A stretch of 18,983 nucleotides of DNA, from assembly GCA_046484535.1 (NCBI GenBank), contig JAWOIT010000125.1, positions 1 through 18,983 of the forward strand, given 5' to 3'. Each line of letters begins with the position of its first letter. Within the stretch, counting starts at the first letter, position 1. Positions 5,982 to 13,222 of the stretch are shown one piece after another. The notes beneath the pieces were generated by a model. The model did not search any database and was not told the origin of the DNA. It saw only the letters and a list, made by a program, of their open reading frames with translations. The position numbers and the translations under genes were made by a program. This DNA is from JAPHTQ01 sp046484535. Its GTDB lineage: Bacteria > Pseudomonadota > Gammaproteobacteria > Thiohalomonadales > Thiohalomonadaceae.

Positions 5982-7328
5982 ATGAAAATCCATATTCTCG
6001 GTATTTGCGGCACATTCATGGGCGGGGTGGCGCTGCTGGCCCGTTCGTTGGGGCATGAGGTCAGCGGGCAGGACGCCGGTGTCTATCCGCCGATGAGTAC
6101 CCAGCTGGAGGAGCAGGGGATCGCGCTGCACGAAGGCTATGAGCCGGCGGCGATCCCGGCCGATGCGGACATGGTAGTGATCGGCAATGCGCTCTCCCGC
6201 GGCAATCCGGCGGTCGAGCATGTGCTCAACCGGGGACTGCCCTATACTTCCGGGGCGCAGTGGCTCAGCGACAATCTGCTCAACGGCTGCTGGGTGCTGG
6301 CGGTGGCCGGCACCCACGGCAAGACCACCACCGCCTCGATGCTCGCTTGGATCCTGGAGTATGCCGGGATGACGCCGGGTTTTCTCATCGGCGGCATTCC
6401 GCAGAATTTCGGCCTTTCCGCCCGCCGCGGGGAGACGCCGTTTTTCGTCGTCGAGGCGGATGAGTACGATACCGCTTTTTTCGATAAACGCTCCAAGTTT
6501 GTCCACTACCGACCGCGCACCCTGGTGTTGAACAACCTGGAGTTCGACCACGCGGATATTTTCGATGATTTGGCGGCGATCCAGAAGCAGTTCCACCACC
6601 TGGTGCGTACCGTCCCCGGCGAAGGGCTGATCCTGAGTCCCGCCCATGATGCGAATCTGGCCGAGGTGCTGGAGATGGGCTGCTGGACGCCGCTGGAAGG
6701 CGTTGCCGACAAAGCCGGTTGGAGCCGTGAGCTTTTGGCCGATGACGGCAGCCGTTTTGAGGTGTTCTGGCGCGGCGAGTCCCGGGGCGTTGTGGAGTGG
6801 CCGTTGCTGGGCGAGCACAACGTCAATAACGCCCTGGCGGCCATCGGGGCGGCGCGCCATGCCGGTGTCCCCCCCGCACAAGCGGTTGAGGCGCTGGCGC
6901 AGTTTGAGAATGTGAAGCGGCGCATGGAGTGGCGCGGCGAGGCGGGCGGGGTGAGCGTCTACGACGACTTCGCCCACCACCCCACGGCCATCACCACGAC
7001 GCTGGACGGGTTGCGCAAAAAAGTGGGTGAGGCACGCATCATCGCCGTGCTGGAGCCGCGCTCCAACACCATGCGCATGGGGGTGCACAAGGAGACCCTG
7101 TTGCCTTCGCTGGGCGCGGCCGATCGGGCGTTTATCTACACCCCCGAAGCTCTGCGCTGGGAGCTTCCGGCAAATGCCCCCGATTCAGTGACGGTATGTG
7201 AGGAGTTCAACCAGCTGCTTAGTGCCGTTATCGCCGAGGCACGGCCCGGAGACCATATCCTGGTGATGAGTAACGGCGGCTTTGGTGGAATCCATGAAAA
7301 GTTATTGGAGCGGCTACGGCGCGGGTGA
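5982..7328 (+). CDS. mpl: UDP-N-acetylmuramate:L-alanyl-gamma-D-glutamyl-meso-diaminopimelate ligase
   Basis: This 448-residue cytoplasmic Mur-ligase family enzyme attaches the recycled tripeptide L-Ala-D-Glu-mDap to UDP-MurNAc during peptidoglycan recycling. It begins MKIHILGICGTFMGGVALLA, typical of Mpl and distinct from MurC. The ATP-binding loop AGTHGKTTT is at residues 109-117. The middle-domain signature VVEADEYDTAFFDKRSKF and the C-terminal segment YDDFAHHPTAI with EPRSNTMRMG are all present. Length matches E. coli Mpl (457). I chose the ATG at 5982, not upstream in-frame starts, because it begins the Rossmann strand and follows the membrane-protein gene by 8 bp. It is convergent with nosL, 76 bp away. 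In many relatives ubiX lies next to mpl; here the nos cluster intervenes. Confidence 0.95.
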   Translation: MKIHILGICGTFMGGVALLARSLGHEVSGQDAGVYPPMSTQLEEQGIALHEGYEPAAIPADADMVVIGNALSRGNPAVEHVLNRGLPYTSGAQWLSDNLLNGCWVLAVAGTHGKTTTASMLAWILEYAGMTPGFLIGGIPQNFGLSARRGETPFFVVEADEYDTAFFDKRSKFVHYRPRTLVLNNLEFDHADIFDDLAAIQKQFHHLVRTVPGEGLILSPAHDANLAEVLEMGCWTPLEGVADKAGWSRELLADDGSRFEVFWRGESRGVVEWPLLGEHNVNNALAAIGAARHAGVPPAQAVEALAQFENVKRRMEWRGEAGGVSVYDDFAHHPTAITTTLDGLRKKVGEARIIAVLEPRSNTMRMGVHKETLLPSLGAADRAFIYTPEALRWELPANAPDSVTVCEEFNQLLSAVIAEARPGDHILVMSNGGFGGIHEKLLERLRRG

Positions 7329-7404
7329 GTTCTTAATGATGGCCGGCGGCGCAGAGACCGCTGTCCCTGCGATACCGGCTCAAGAGCGGGCGGTGGACCG
7401 CTGA

Positions 7405-8025
7405 TCAGTGCCCGGCATGCTCCATGTCACCACCGTCCATCTTCATCGCACGGTTACCCATCTCCATTTCATCGTTATCCATCTGCATCCCGTCATGATC
7501 CATCGCCATGCCGCCGTCACCCATCATGCTGTTAAGGGTCTCCATGGTGATGTCGTTGAAGGCAAGCACCTTGCCGCCGTACTCACCGGCAAAGGTCTCG
7601 GCAGCGTCACGCTTGGCAAAGCTCACCAGTGTCGCCCCCATGGCCCCCTGACGGCTGCTGCCGATGACAAACCAGGCCGATTCGGCCGGGATCAGGTGTT
7701 CCGCGCCGGGGGTCTCCCAGGCCGGTTTTTCCATATCGTGCACATAGATCGCCTCGACTACGGCCTCGGTCTCGGGCTGGAGCAGCCAGACGAACAGATC
7801 GCGGGTTGAGCAGAACATCTTGGGCTCATCCTGGTGTTTGACAAAGGCCTCGCCCTTGGGGCCGGGGAAGCGGGTGATGATCATGCCGCAGACGTGGCAC
7901 TCATCGCCCGCCTCGATGGCGACCGGCTCCAGGTTGCGCGCTTCGGAAGCTTTGTTGTTGCAGCCGGCAACCAGCACTACAAGCCAGGCCAGCAGGAAAG
8001 GTAAATAACGTTTTTGTATTGTCAT
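7405..8025 (-). CDS. nosL: NosL copper chaperone lipoprotein with Met-rich repeat tail
   Basis: This 206-residue periplasmic lipoprotein delivers Cu(I) for nitrous oxide reductase maturation. The signal peptide ends in the lipobox VAGC (Cys22). The conserved copper motif CHVCGM is at residues 43-48, and the NosL fold continues through FCSTRDLF and the GG-VLAFNDI segment. After about residue 166 an extra tail of 40 residues carries 11 methionines plus His and Asp, in an exact seven-residue rhythm (Met at 173, 180, 187, 194 and 201, with partners two residues later in the first four). Typical NosL lacks such a tail. The ATG at 8025 is preceded by AAGGAT at good spacing. It is the last gene of the nos operon, 53 bp after nosY. 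Confidence 0.94.
   Translation of the reverse strand: MTIQKRYLPFLLAWLVVLVAGCNNKASEARNLEPVAIEAGDECHVCGMIITRFPGPKGEAFVKHQDEPKMFCSTRDLFVWLLQPETEAVVEAIYVHDMEKPAWETPGAEHLIPAESAWFVIGSSRQGAMGATLVSFAKRDAAETFAGEYGGKVLAFNDITMETLNSMMGDGGMAMDHDGMQMDNDEMEMGNRAMKMDGGDMEHAGH
7411..7515 (-). repeat. Five 21-bp tandem repeats encoding Met-rich heptads in NosL
   Basis: Codons 171-205 of nosL form five consecutive seven-residue units of the form x-x-M-x-M-D/G-x (GGMAMDH, DGMQMDN, DEMEMGN, RAMKMDG, GDMEHAG). At the DNA level the minus-strand repeat has a 21-bp period with conserved ATG-x3-ATG-GA cores. The last unit has lost the second Met and has a His instead. Confidence 0.85.
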
Positions 8026-8078
8026 GATTTTATCCTTTTCACGTTGAGAGCAATCAATAAAAACGGCGCTGAGTAGCA

Positions 8079-8906
8079 TCACAGGGGACGTCGCCTGAAG
8101 CGCCACTGCGCCAGCAGTAAAGGAACGATAACCCAGGCCAGCAACAGCCCGAGCAAGGCGCCGGGTCGGAACCAGGGCCCGATGGCGATGTGGGTCAGCC
8201 CGGTATAGTTGCGTGCGGCCTCGAACCCGGCGAAGTTGGCCAGACGGAAAATATCCGTGGGGTTGAGCAGCAACAGGTAGGACAACCAGCCGCCGGCCTG
8301 GCCCTTGGCCATGACCAGCAAGCCCAGCAGCAACAGATCGAAGATCAGCACGAACCAGAACCACACCAAAAGGGCGACGCCGGCGGCGATGGACTTCTCG
8401 CCGGCCCAGGCGCTGAGCAGCTGCGCCAGCGCAAGAAACACACAGCCGAGCAGCCATGACGAGAGAATGAAAAAGCCGAGCGCCCCCCAGCGCTCCATAT
8501 TTTGCAGCTCACCGGCGTCGACGGCGATCAGCAGACCGGCCAGACCAAAGCCGAGCAGGGTGGCTGTGGCCAGGATTGCCGCATGACCGATGAATTTTCC
8601 CATCAGCATCTGCCGGCGAGTGAGCGGGTAGGTGAGCAGCAGCAACAGTGTGCCCTGTTCCTCCTCGCCGACGATGGTGTCGTAGGCCAGCATCAACGCC
8701 ACCAGCGGGATAATGAAGATCGCCAGACTGGCGAGGCTGACGATGGTGGTGGAAAGCGAGGTCACACCGACCGAGCCGGAGGCCGCTGCGCCGAAGTAGG
8801 CCAGACCGATAGCGAAGATCGCCAGCAGTATCGTGATGGAGAGGATCCAGCGGTTACGCAACCCGTCCCGGTACTCCTTGGTCGCTACAGTGAATACCGC
8901 TTTCAT
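8079..8906 (-). CDS. nosY: NosY, ABC-2 type permease for NosZ maturation
   Basis: This 275-residue inner-membrane permease has six hydrophobic segments, from RWILSITILLAIF near residue 20 to LLLAWVIVPLLL at the end. It also carries the coupling-region motif DTIVGEEEQGTLLLLLTYPL typical of ABC-2 permeases. Together with NosF and NosD it forms the NosDFY machine that uses ATP to support assembly of the CuZ centre in the periplasm. Its ATG overlaps the nosF stop by 4 bp (ATGA), indicating translational coupling. Length is as expected for NosY (about 275). Identity is secure from both sequence and operon position. Confidence 0.95.
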   Translation of the reverse strand: MKAVFTVATKEYRDGLRNRWILSITILLAIFAIGLAYFGAAASGSVGVTSLSTTIVSLASLAIFIIPLVALMLAYDTIVGEEEQGTLLLLLTYPLTRRQMLMGKFIGHAAILATATLLGFGLAGLLIAVDAGELQNMERWGALGFFILSSWLLGCVFLALAQLLSAWAGEKSIAAGVALLVWFWFVLIFDLLLLGLLVMAKGQAGGWLSYLLLLNPTDIFRLANFAGFEAARNYTGLTHIAIGPWFRPGALLGLLLAWVIVPLLLAQWRFRRRPL

Positions 8907-9826
8907 AGCTGTGCCTCGTAGTCAGGACGGTTGAAGTAGGAGTAAATGCTCTCCAGTGAAGGCTCGACGATGTGTAAATCCGAAACTTCCGGCTGGGCGA
9001 GCAGGAGGCGAAGCGCCTCGAGCTTGTTCTGCTCCGGTCCGGACAAGGAAAATTGCTTCCCGTTGTGATCGTGAATCTCGAAGCCGAACTGCTTGAGTGA
9101 TAGGGCGATATTTTCTTCTGCCAGGCCTCCGCTGATATGGAGGGTCAGTGGAAGCTGCGCCTGCTCACGTAACTCCGACAGGCTGCCGACGGCGAGCAGT
9201 TTTCCACGGCCGAGAATGGCGGCCCGATCGATGTGCGCTTCGACCCCGGGCAGGACATGGGAGGAGATCAAAATGGTCACCCCCTGTTGGCGCAACTCAT
9301 CGATCATGGCGTAAAATTCGCGGGTGACCTGGGGGTCCAGTCCCGCTGTGGGCTCATCCAGTAGTAGCAGACGCGGTTTGCCGAGCAGCGCCTGGGCCAG
9401 GCCGATACGCTGGCGCATGCCCTTGGAGTAGGTCTTGATGCGTTTATGCGCCGCGGCGGTCAAACCCACCCGCTCCAGCAGTTCTCCCACCTCGGACACG
9501 GCGACACCCTTGAGGCGGGCAAAGTAGTTCAGCACCTCGCGCCCGGTCAGCTGCCGGTAAAAACTGACATTCTCCGGCAGGTAACCGAGAGAGCGCCTCA
9601 GGCGGTCGCTGGCATAGCCGACGGGGTTCTCCCCCAACACCTGAACGCCGCCCCCGGTCGGGGCGATGACTCCCATGGCCAGTTTCATGCTCGTGGTTTT
9701 ACCGGCGCCGTTGTGGCCGAGCAGGCCCAGCACCTCGCCCTGCCTGAGTGTCAGGGTGAAATCGTCCAGCGCCTTGAAGTCACCATAGGCCATGGTGAGT
9801 TGGTTGAACTGCAGCGGTGTGCTCAC
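8903..9826 (-). CDS. nosF: NosF, ABC transporter ATPase for NosZ maturation
   Basis: This 307-residue cytoplasmic ATPase of the NosDFY complex has Walker A GHNGAGKTT, signature YSKGMRQRIGLAQALLG (a variant SKGM in place of LSGGQ, usual for this subfamily), Walker B LLLLDEP and the switch His in ISSHVLPGVE. The start is a GTG at 9826 that overlaps the nosD stop by 4 bp (GTGA), with GGAGG seven bases upstream. The C-terminal 80 residues, after AILGRGKLLAVGS, form the accessory domain found in many ABC-2 partner ATPases. It works with NosY and the periplasmic NosD. Confidence 0.95.
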   Translation of the reverse strand: MSTPLQFNQLTMAYGDFKALDDFTLTLRQGEVLGLLGHNGAGKTTSMKLAMGVIAPTGGGVQVLGENPVGYASDRLRRSLGYLPENVSFYRQLTGREVLNYFARLKGVAVSEVGELLERVGLTAAAHKRIKTYSKGMRQRIGLAQALLGKPRLLLLDEPTAGLDPQVTREFYAMIDELRQQGVTILISSHVLPGVEAHIDRAAILGRGKLLAVGSLSELREQAQLPLTLHISGGLAEENIALSLKQFGFEIHDHNGKQFSLSGPEQNKLEALRLLLAQPEVSDLHIVEPSLESIYSYFNRPDYEAQL

Positions 9827-11100
9827 GGTGTTGCCTCCGGGATCTGCATCAGCGGATAGCTGTCACGCACCCCCTGAGGTTTGAAAACGGGAAACTGCTG
9901 TTGCACCCAACGCAGTGTCTCGATGGAGGGGCTGCTCATCAGAATGCGCGCCATGGGGTAGCGCCATAGCAGTTTATCCACCGCATCATTGGGCTCGTAG
10001 GGCTTGTCGCCGATGCTGTCGGCATTCATGTCCCAGCCCAGGTAGTCGCTCCAGTAGTTGCCTTTGCCCTCCAGCGACCACTCCTGTTCGCGGGTAGCCA
10101 CGTATTTCACCTGCACCCGGTTGCGGATAAAGGCATTGTTGTGAATTTCGTTGTCCTCGGATCCGGCGGTGAGGTGGATGCCGATATCCGCATCTTCCAG
10201 AATATTGTCATGAAGCTTGTTGAACTGTGAGTTATAGATAAACAGCGCCTTGCCATCGGCCCCGGCCACATCCGCACCGCCGGTGACGAAGGCCCGTCCC
10301 TTGCGCGTGCCGCTGATGCGGTTGCCGCTAATGTCGCTGTAGACGATATAGTTCATCAGCATGCCGTAGTTGAGATCATCCTCGGATACATTCCCCGAGA
10401 CTTTAAGGTATTTCGATTGCATCAACGCATAACCTGTTCTGGTGTGATAGGTGCGATTGTCGATCACCTCGTTGTGGTAGGAGTACATGTAGTGCACGCC
10501 GTAGCGCAGGTCGTGCATGGTGTTACCTTCAAGGCGGTTGTTCTGGCTGGTGTCGATATAGATCCCGTCCCGTGTCTCCCAGATCTCATTGCCCTTGACC
10601 AGCCCTTCATGGACGGCATAGAGGTGAACGCCGTTGCCGCGGTCCTGGGAGCGAATGGTCGGGGCGCCATGAATAAGGTTGTTGATAATCTTCGGCGAAC
10701 GGCAGCCGTCCAGCCAGATGCCAAAGGCATTATTATCGAACCGATTATCGATAATACGCAGCCGCTGCGCGTTTTTTTCGGCAAAGACGCCGGCATTCAT
10801 GTCGGTTAGGTTCTTGCCGGAGTTGATAATCGTTACGCCCTTGAGCGTGACATCTGCGGCCTTTATCCGAACCACATCACCGTCGTTTTTAGCGTCCAGG
10901 ATCGCTTCGCCACCCCCCATTAGGCTAATGGGTTTGTCGATCACAAGGTTCCCCTCATAGTGTCCCGGCGGTATCACCAGGGTGGTTCCGTTACCTGCAG
11001 TATCGACAAGCTGTTGTAACGCCTGCATGGGTTGTGCTGCAAAGGCGGGAAGACTACAGGCGAAAAAAAATAGCGATGTAATTGTGTGCACTGAATGCAT
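9823..11100 (-). CDS. nosD: NosD, periplasmic beta-helix maturation protein
   Basis: This 425-residue exported protein has a Sec signal peptide (SLFFFACSLPAFAAQ, cleavage near residue 21). It is followed by many parallel beta-helix repeats, seen as recurring N-x-(I/L/F)-x-(G/D)-N segments such as RIIDNRFDNNAFGIWL, NNRLEGNTMHDLRYGVHY and DNEIHNNAFIRNRVQ. NosD is the periplasmic partner of NosFY and is needed for the CuZ cluster of NosZ. Length is as expected. The ATG at 11100 has only a weak ribosome site; an upstream CAT on the plus strand at 11102 is out of frame. The gene is separated from nosZ by 213 bp, much more than the other nos junctions, so it may have its own promoter (TATAAA-like sequence about 35 bp upstream). 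Confidence 0.95.
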   Translation of the reverse strand: MHSVHTITSLFFFACSLPAFAAQPMQALQQLVDTAGNGTTLVIPPGHYEGNLVIDKPISLMGGGEAILDAKNDGDVVRIKAADVTLKGVTIINSGKNLTDMNAGVFAEKNAQRLRIIDNRFDNNAFGIWLDGCRSPKIINNLIHGAPTIRSQDRGNGVHLYAVHEGLVKGNEIWETRDGIYIDTSQNNRLEGNTMHDLRYGVHYMYSYHNEVIDNRTYHTRTGYALMQSKYLKVSGNVSEDDLNYGMLMNYIVYSDISGNRISGTRKGRAFVTGGADVAGADGKALFIYNSQFNKLHDNILEDADIGIHLTAGSEDNEIHNNAFIRNRVQVKYVATREQEWSLEGKGNYWSDYLGWDMNADSIGDKPYEPNDAVDKLLWRYPMARILMSSPSIETLRWVQQQFPVFKPQGVRDSYPLMQIPEATP

Positions 11101-11282
11101 TCATCTAACCCGGTTGGTTCCGGTGTTTATATTTAATTGGCATGTTTTGAGCCTTTATCGCATTCTGCGCACCAGTGTCGTGCGACAGACGTAGGTACTT
11201 ATCACCCTTGTTGCCGTTGTGCCCGGCGGTTTTCTTTCAGGGTGTGTAGTTAGTGCAAAGCGTTTACGGTCTGAAGTGAAAC
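11101..11282. other. Long spacer between nosZ and nosD
   Basis: This spacer has no ORF I would defend and is more AT-rich than the flanks close to nosD (TTAAATATAAAC on the minus strand at about 11127-11138). It may hold a weak nosD promoter. I found no FNR-type TTGAT-N4-ATCAA site here. Confidence 0.4.
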
Positions 11283-11304
11283 CCCTGCGCCTTACGGCGC
11301 AGGG
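11283..11304 (-). terminator. Strong hairpin just after nosZ
   Basis: CCCTGCGCC at 11283-11291 pairs perfectly with GGCGCAGGG at 11296-11304 around a TTAC loop, 10 bp after the nosZ stop. The downstream run on the transcript (GGTTTCACTT) is poor in T, so this may be a leaky terminator or an mRNA 3'-end stabiliser, not a full stop. Confidence 0.55.
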
Positions 11305-11313
11305 ATTGATCGC

Positions 11314-13173
11314 TTAGGCCGGCTCGACCATCATGCGACCGCGCATTTCCATATGCAGCGCATGGCAGAACCACTGGCAGTAATACCAGTGCACGCCCGG
11401 TTTGTCGGCAATAAAGGTCACCGATGAGGTCTGCTGCGGACCGATCTCCATGGCCACACCGTGGTTGGTCAGGGTGAAGCCGTGGGTGACATCCTCGATT
11501 TGGTCCAGGTTGGTAACGGTGACGGTGACCTCATCGCCCTGCTTTACCGTGAAGTCGTTAAGGCCGAAGTTCGGCGCCACCGAGGTCATGTAGACACGTA
11601 CCTTGTTGCCGTCACGGATGACCTTGTTGTCCTTCTCCAGCGTGACACCGTCCTTTTTTGCACGTTCGACGGTTTTGGCGAAGAAGGGATCGTTGCGGTC
11701 CCAGAGCTTATTCGGGCGCAGCTTGCTGCGATGGACCATGATGCAGTCATGCGGTTCGGCAAAGGCCGGTCCGTCATGCACCAGCTTCATCTCCTCGCCG
11801 GAGATGTCGATCAATTGATCGTTCTCCGCGCGCAGCGGCCCCACCGGCAGGAAGCGGTCCTTGGAGAACTTGCACAGCGACATCAGCCACTTGCCGTCGG
11901 CCTCTTTGGTCTCCCCCATACTGGTGTGGTTGTGCCCCGGCTGGTAGTGCACATCCAGCTTCTGTCGAATGTAGTTCACCTTCTCGCCCTGATAGGCCTT
12001 AAGGGCGTCGGCGACGTTCCATTTGGCGATCTGGCTGTCGATGAACAGGGTGGTGTAGGCATTGCCGCGGTTGTCGAAGGCGGTATGCAACGGTCCCAGG
12101 CCGAGCTCGGGCTCGCCCACCACCACATCGCGCTCCTCCTTCAGTTTGCCGGCGAACAGATCGTCCAGCTTTTCGGTAGAGATGATGGTCACGGTCGGAG
12201 AGAGCTTGCCGTTGGCGACAAAGTACTTGCCATCCGGTGAGGTGTTAAGACCATGCGGGCTCTTGGGAGTGGGGATATAGGCGGTGAGCTTGGAGCCGTG
12301 ACGCCCGTCCAGCACCGGAACCTTGGCGTCGCCCAGGGTTTTGTAGTCGCCGCTTTTCACCGCCGCTTCGATACGCGGAATATTGAATACCACCACCCAA
12401 TCGCGTTCGTTGCGCATGGTGTCGGGCAGGGTGAAACCGCCCTCCGAGTTGTAGCAGGTGGAGGCGGCGTAGGTACCCTTGTAGTCGGCGTCGGTGTTGT
12501 CCAGGTTACCGTCCACGATCACCTGCCATGCCACCTCCATGGTCTCCGCGTCGATGGCGTTGAACATGGTGTAGTACTGGTCGTTGTCATCCATGTTTTT
12601 GCCGTTATTGGGGTGCGGCATGCGAAACTCGGCATTACAGAAGACATATTTGGTCTTGGGCGCTTTCTGCGGGCGAAGGCCGTGAATAGCCTGCACGTTG
12701 GGGACGGTGGTGATCTTGTCCGTTTTCATGATATCGCAGCGGATGCGTGCAACCCGGGTGTTGGCCTTGTCGTTGATGAAAACGTATTTTCCGTCGTAGG
12801 TGCCGTCGGTAAAGCTCATATGAGGATGGTGGGTGTCGCCGTTTAAGGGGGCATTCTCACCCAGAATTTCCTTGGACTCGTTGGTCTGGCCCCAACCGGT
12901 CGCGCCGCAGTAATTGAACACCGGTATGCGCATCAGTTCGCGCATCGAGGGGATGCCGATAATACGTACCTCACCGGACTGGCCGCCGCTCCAGAAGCCG
13001 TAATACTCATCCAGTTCGCCAGGTCCCACGTGTGCGGGATTATCCTCGCTTGCCGAAAGCGCCGGGCTGAATACCATGCTGGTACCGGCGGTACTCACCC
13101 CGGCGGTACCGACGGCGGCTGCACGCAGGAACCCGCGACGGGTTACGCCATTTTGATCCGTTTTATCATCCAT
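11314..13173 (-). CDS. nosZ: Nitrous oxide reductase NosZ (TAT-exported, clade I type)
   Basis: This 619-residue periplasmic copper enzyme reduces N2O to N2. A twin-arginine signal (TRRGFLRAAAVG, residues 12-23) marks the TAT-dependent, clade I form. The CuZ histidine ligands can be followed in order: the HHPHMSF block, EFRMPHP, SPHGLNTSPDGKY, GLGPLHTAFD, PGHNHTSMGE and AEPHDC. The C-terminal cupredoxin domain has the CuA motif C599-QWF-C603-HAL-H607-ME-M610, complete. Length is close to other clade I NosZ (about 630-640). The ATG at 13173 lies 49 bp after the nosR stop with an AGGTG ribosome site. All expected ligand motifs are present, so the enzyme should be active. Confidence 0.97.
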   Translation of the reverse strand: MDDKTDQNGVTRRGFLRAAAVGTAGVSTAGTSMVFSPALSASEDNPAHVGPGELDEYYGFWSGGQSGEVRIIGIPSMRELMRIPVFNYCGATGWGQTNESKEILGENAPLNGDTHHPHMSFTDGTYDGKYVFINDKANTRVARIRCDIMKTDKITTVPNVQAIHGLRPQKAPKTKYVFCNAEFRMPHPNNGKNMDDNDQYYTMFNAIDAETMEVAWQVIVDGNLDNTDADYKGTYAASTCYNSEGGFTLPDTMRNERDWVVVFNIPRIEAAVKSGDYKTLGDAKVPVLDGRHGSKLTAYIPTPKSPHGLNTSPDGKYFVANGKLSPTVTIISTEKLDDLFAGKLKEERDVVVGEPELGLGPLHTAFDNRGNAYTTLFIDSQIAKWNVADALKAYQGEKVNYIRQKLDVHYQPGHNHTSMGETKEADGKWLMSLCKFSKDRFLPVGPLRAENDQLIDISGEEMKLVHDGPAFAEPHDCIMVHRSKLRPNKLWDRNDPFFAKTVERAKKDGVTLEKDNKVIRDGNKVRVYMTSVAPNFGLNDFTVKQGDEVTVTVTNLDQIEDVTHGFTLTNHGVAMEIGPQQTSSVTFIADKPGVHWYYCQWFCHALHMEMRGRMMVEPA

Positions 13174-13222
13174 TGTCGCACCTCACTTTGGTTGTTTTCT
13201 TCTTTCGTTATTATGAGCCGGG

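Noticed and set aside
7329..7404. Bidirectional terminator between mpl and nosL
   Set aside because: Only weak 5-bp stems (for example AGCGG/CCGCT at 7385-7402) and no T-tract on either strand; not enough to call.
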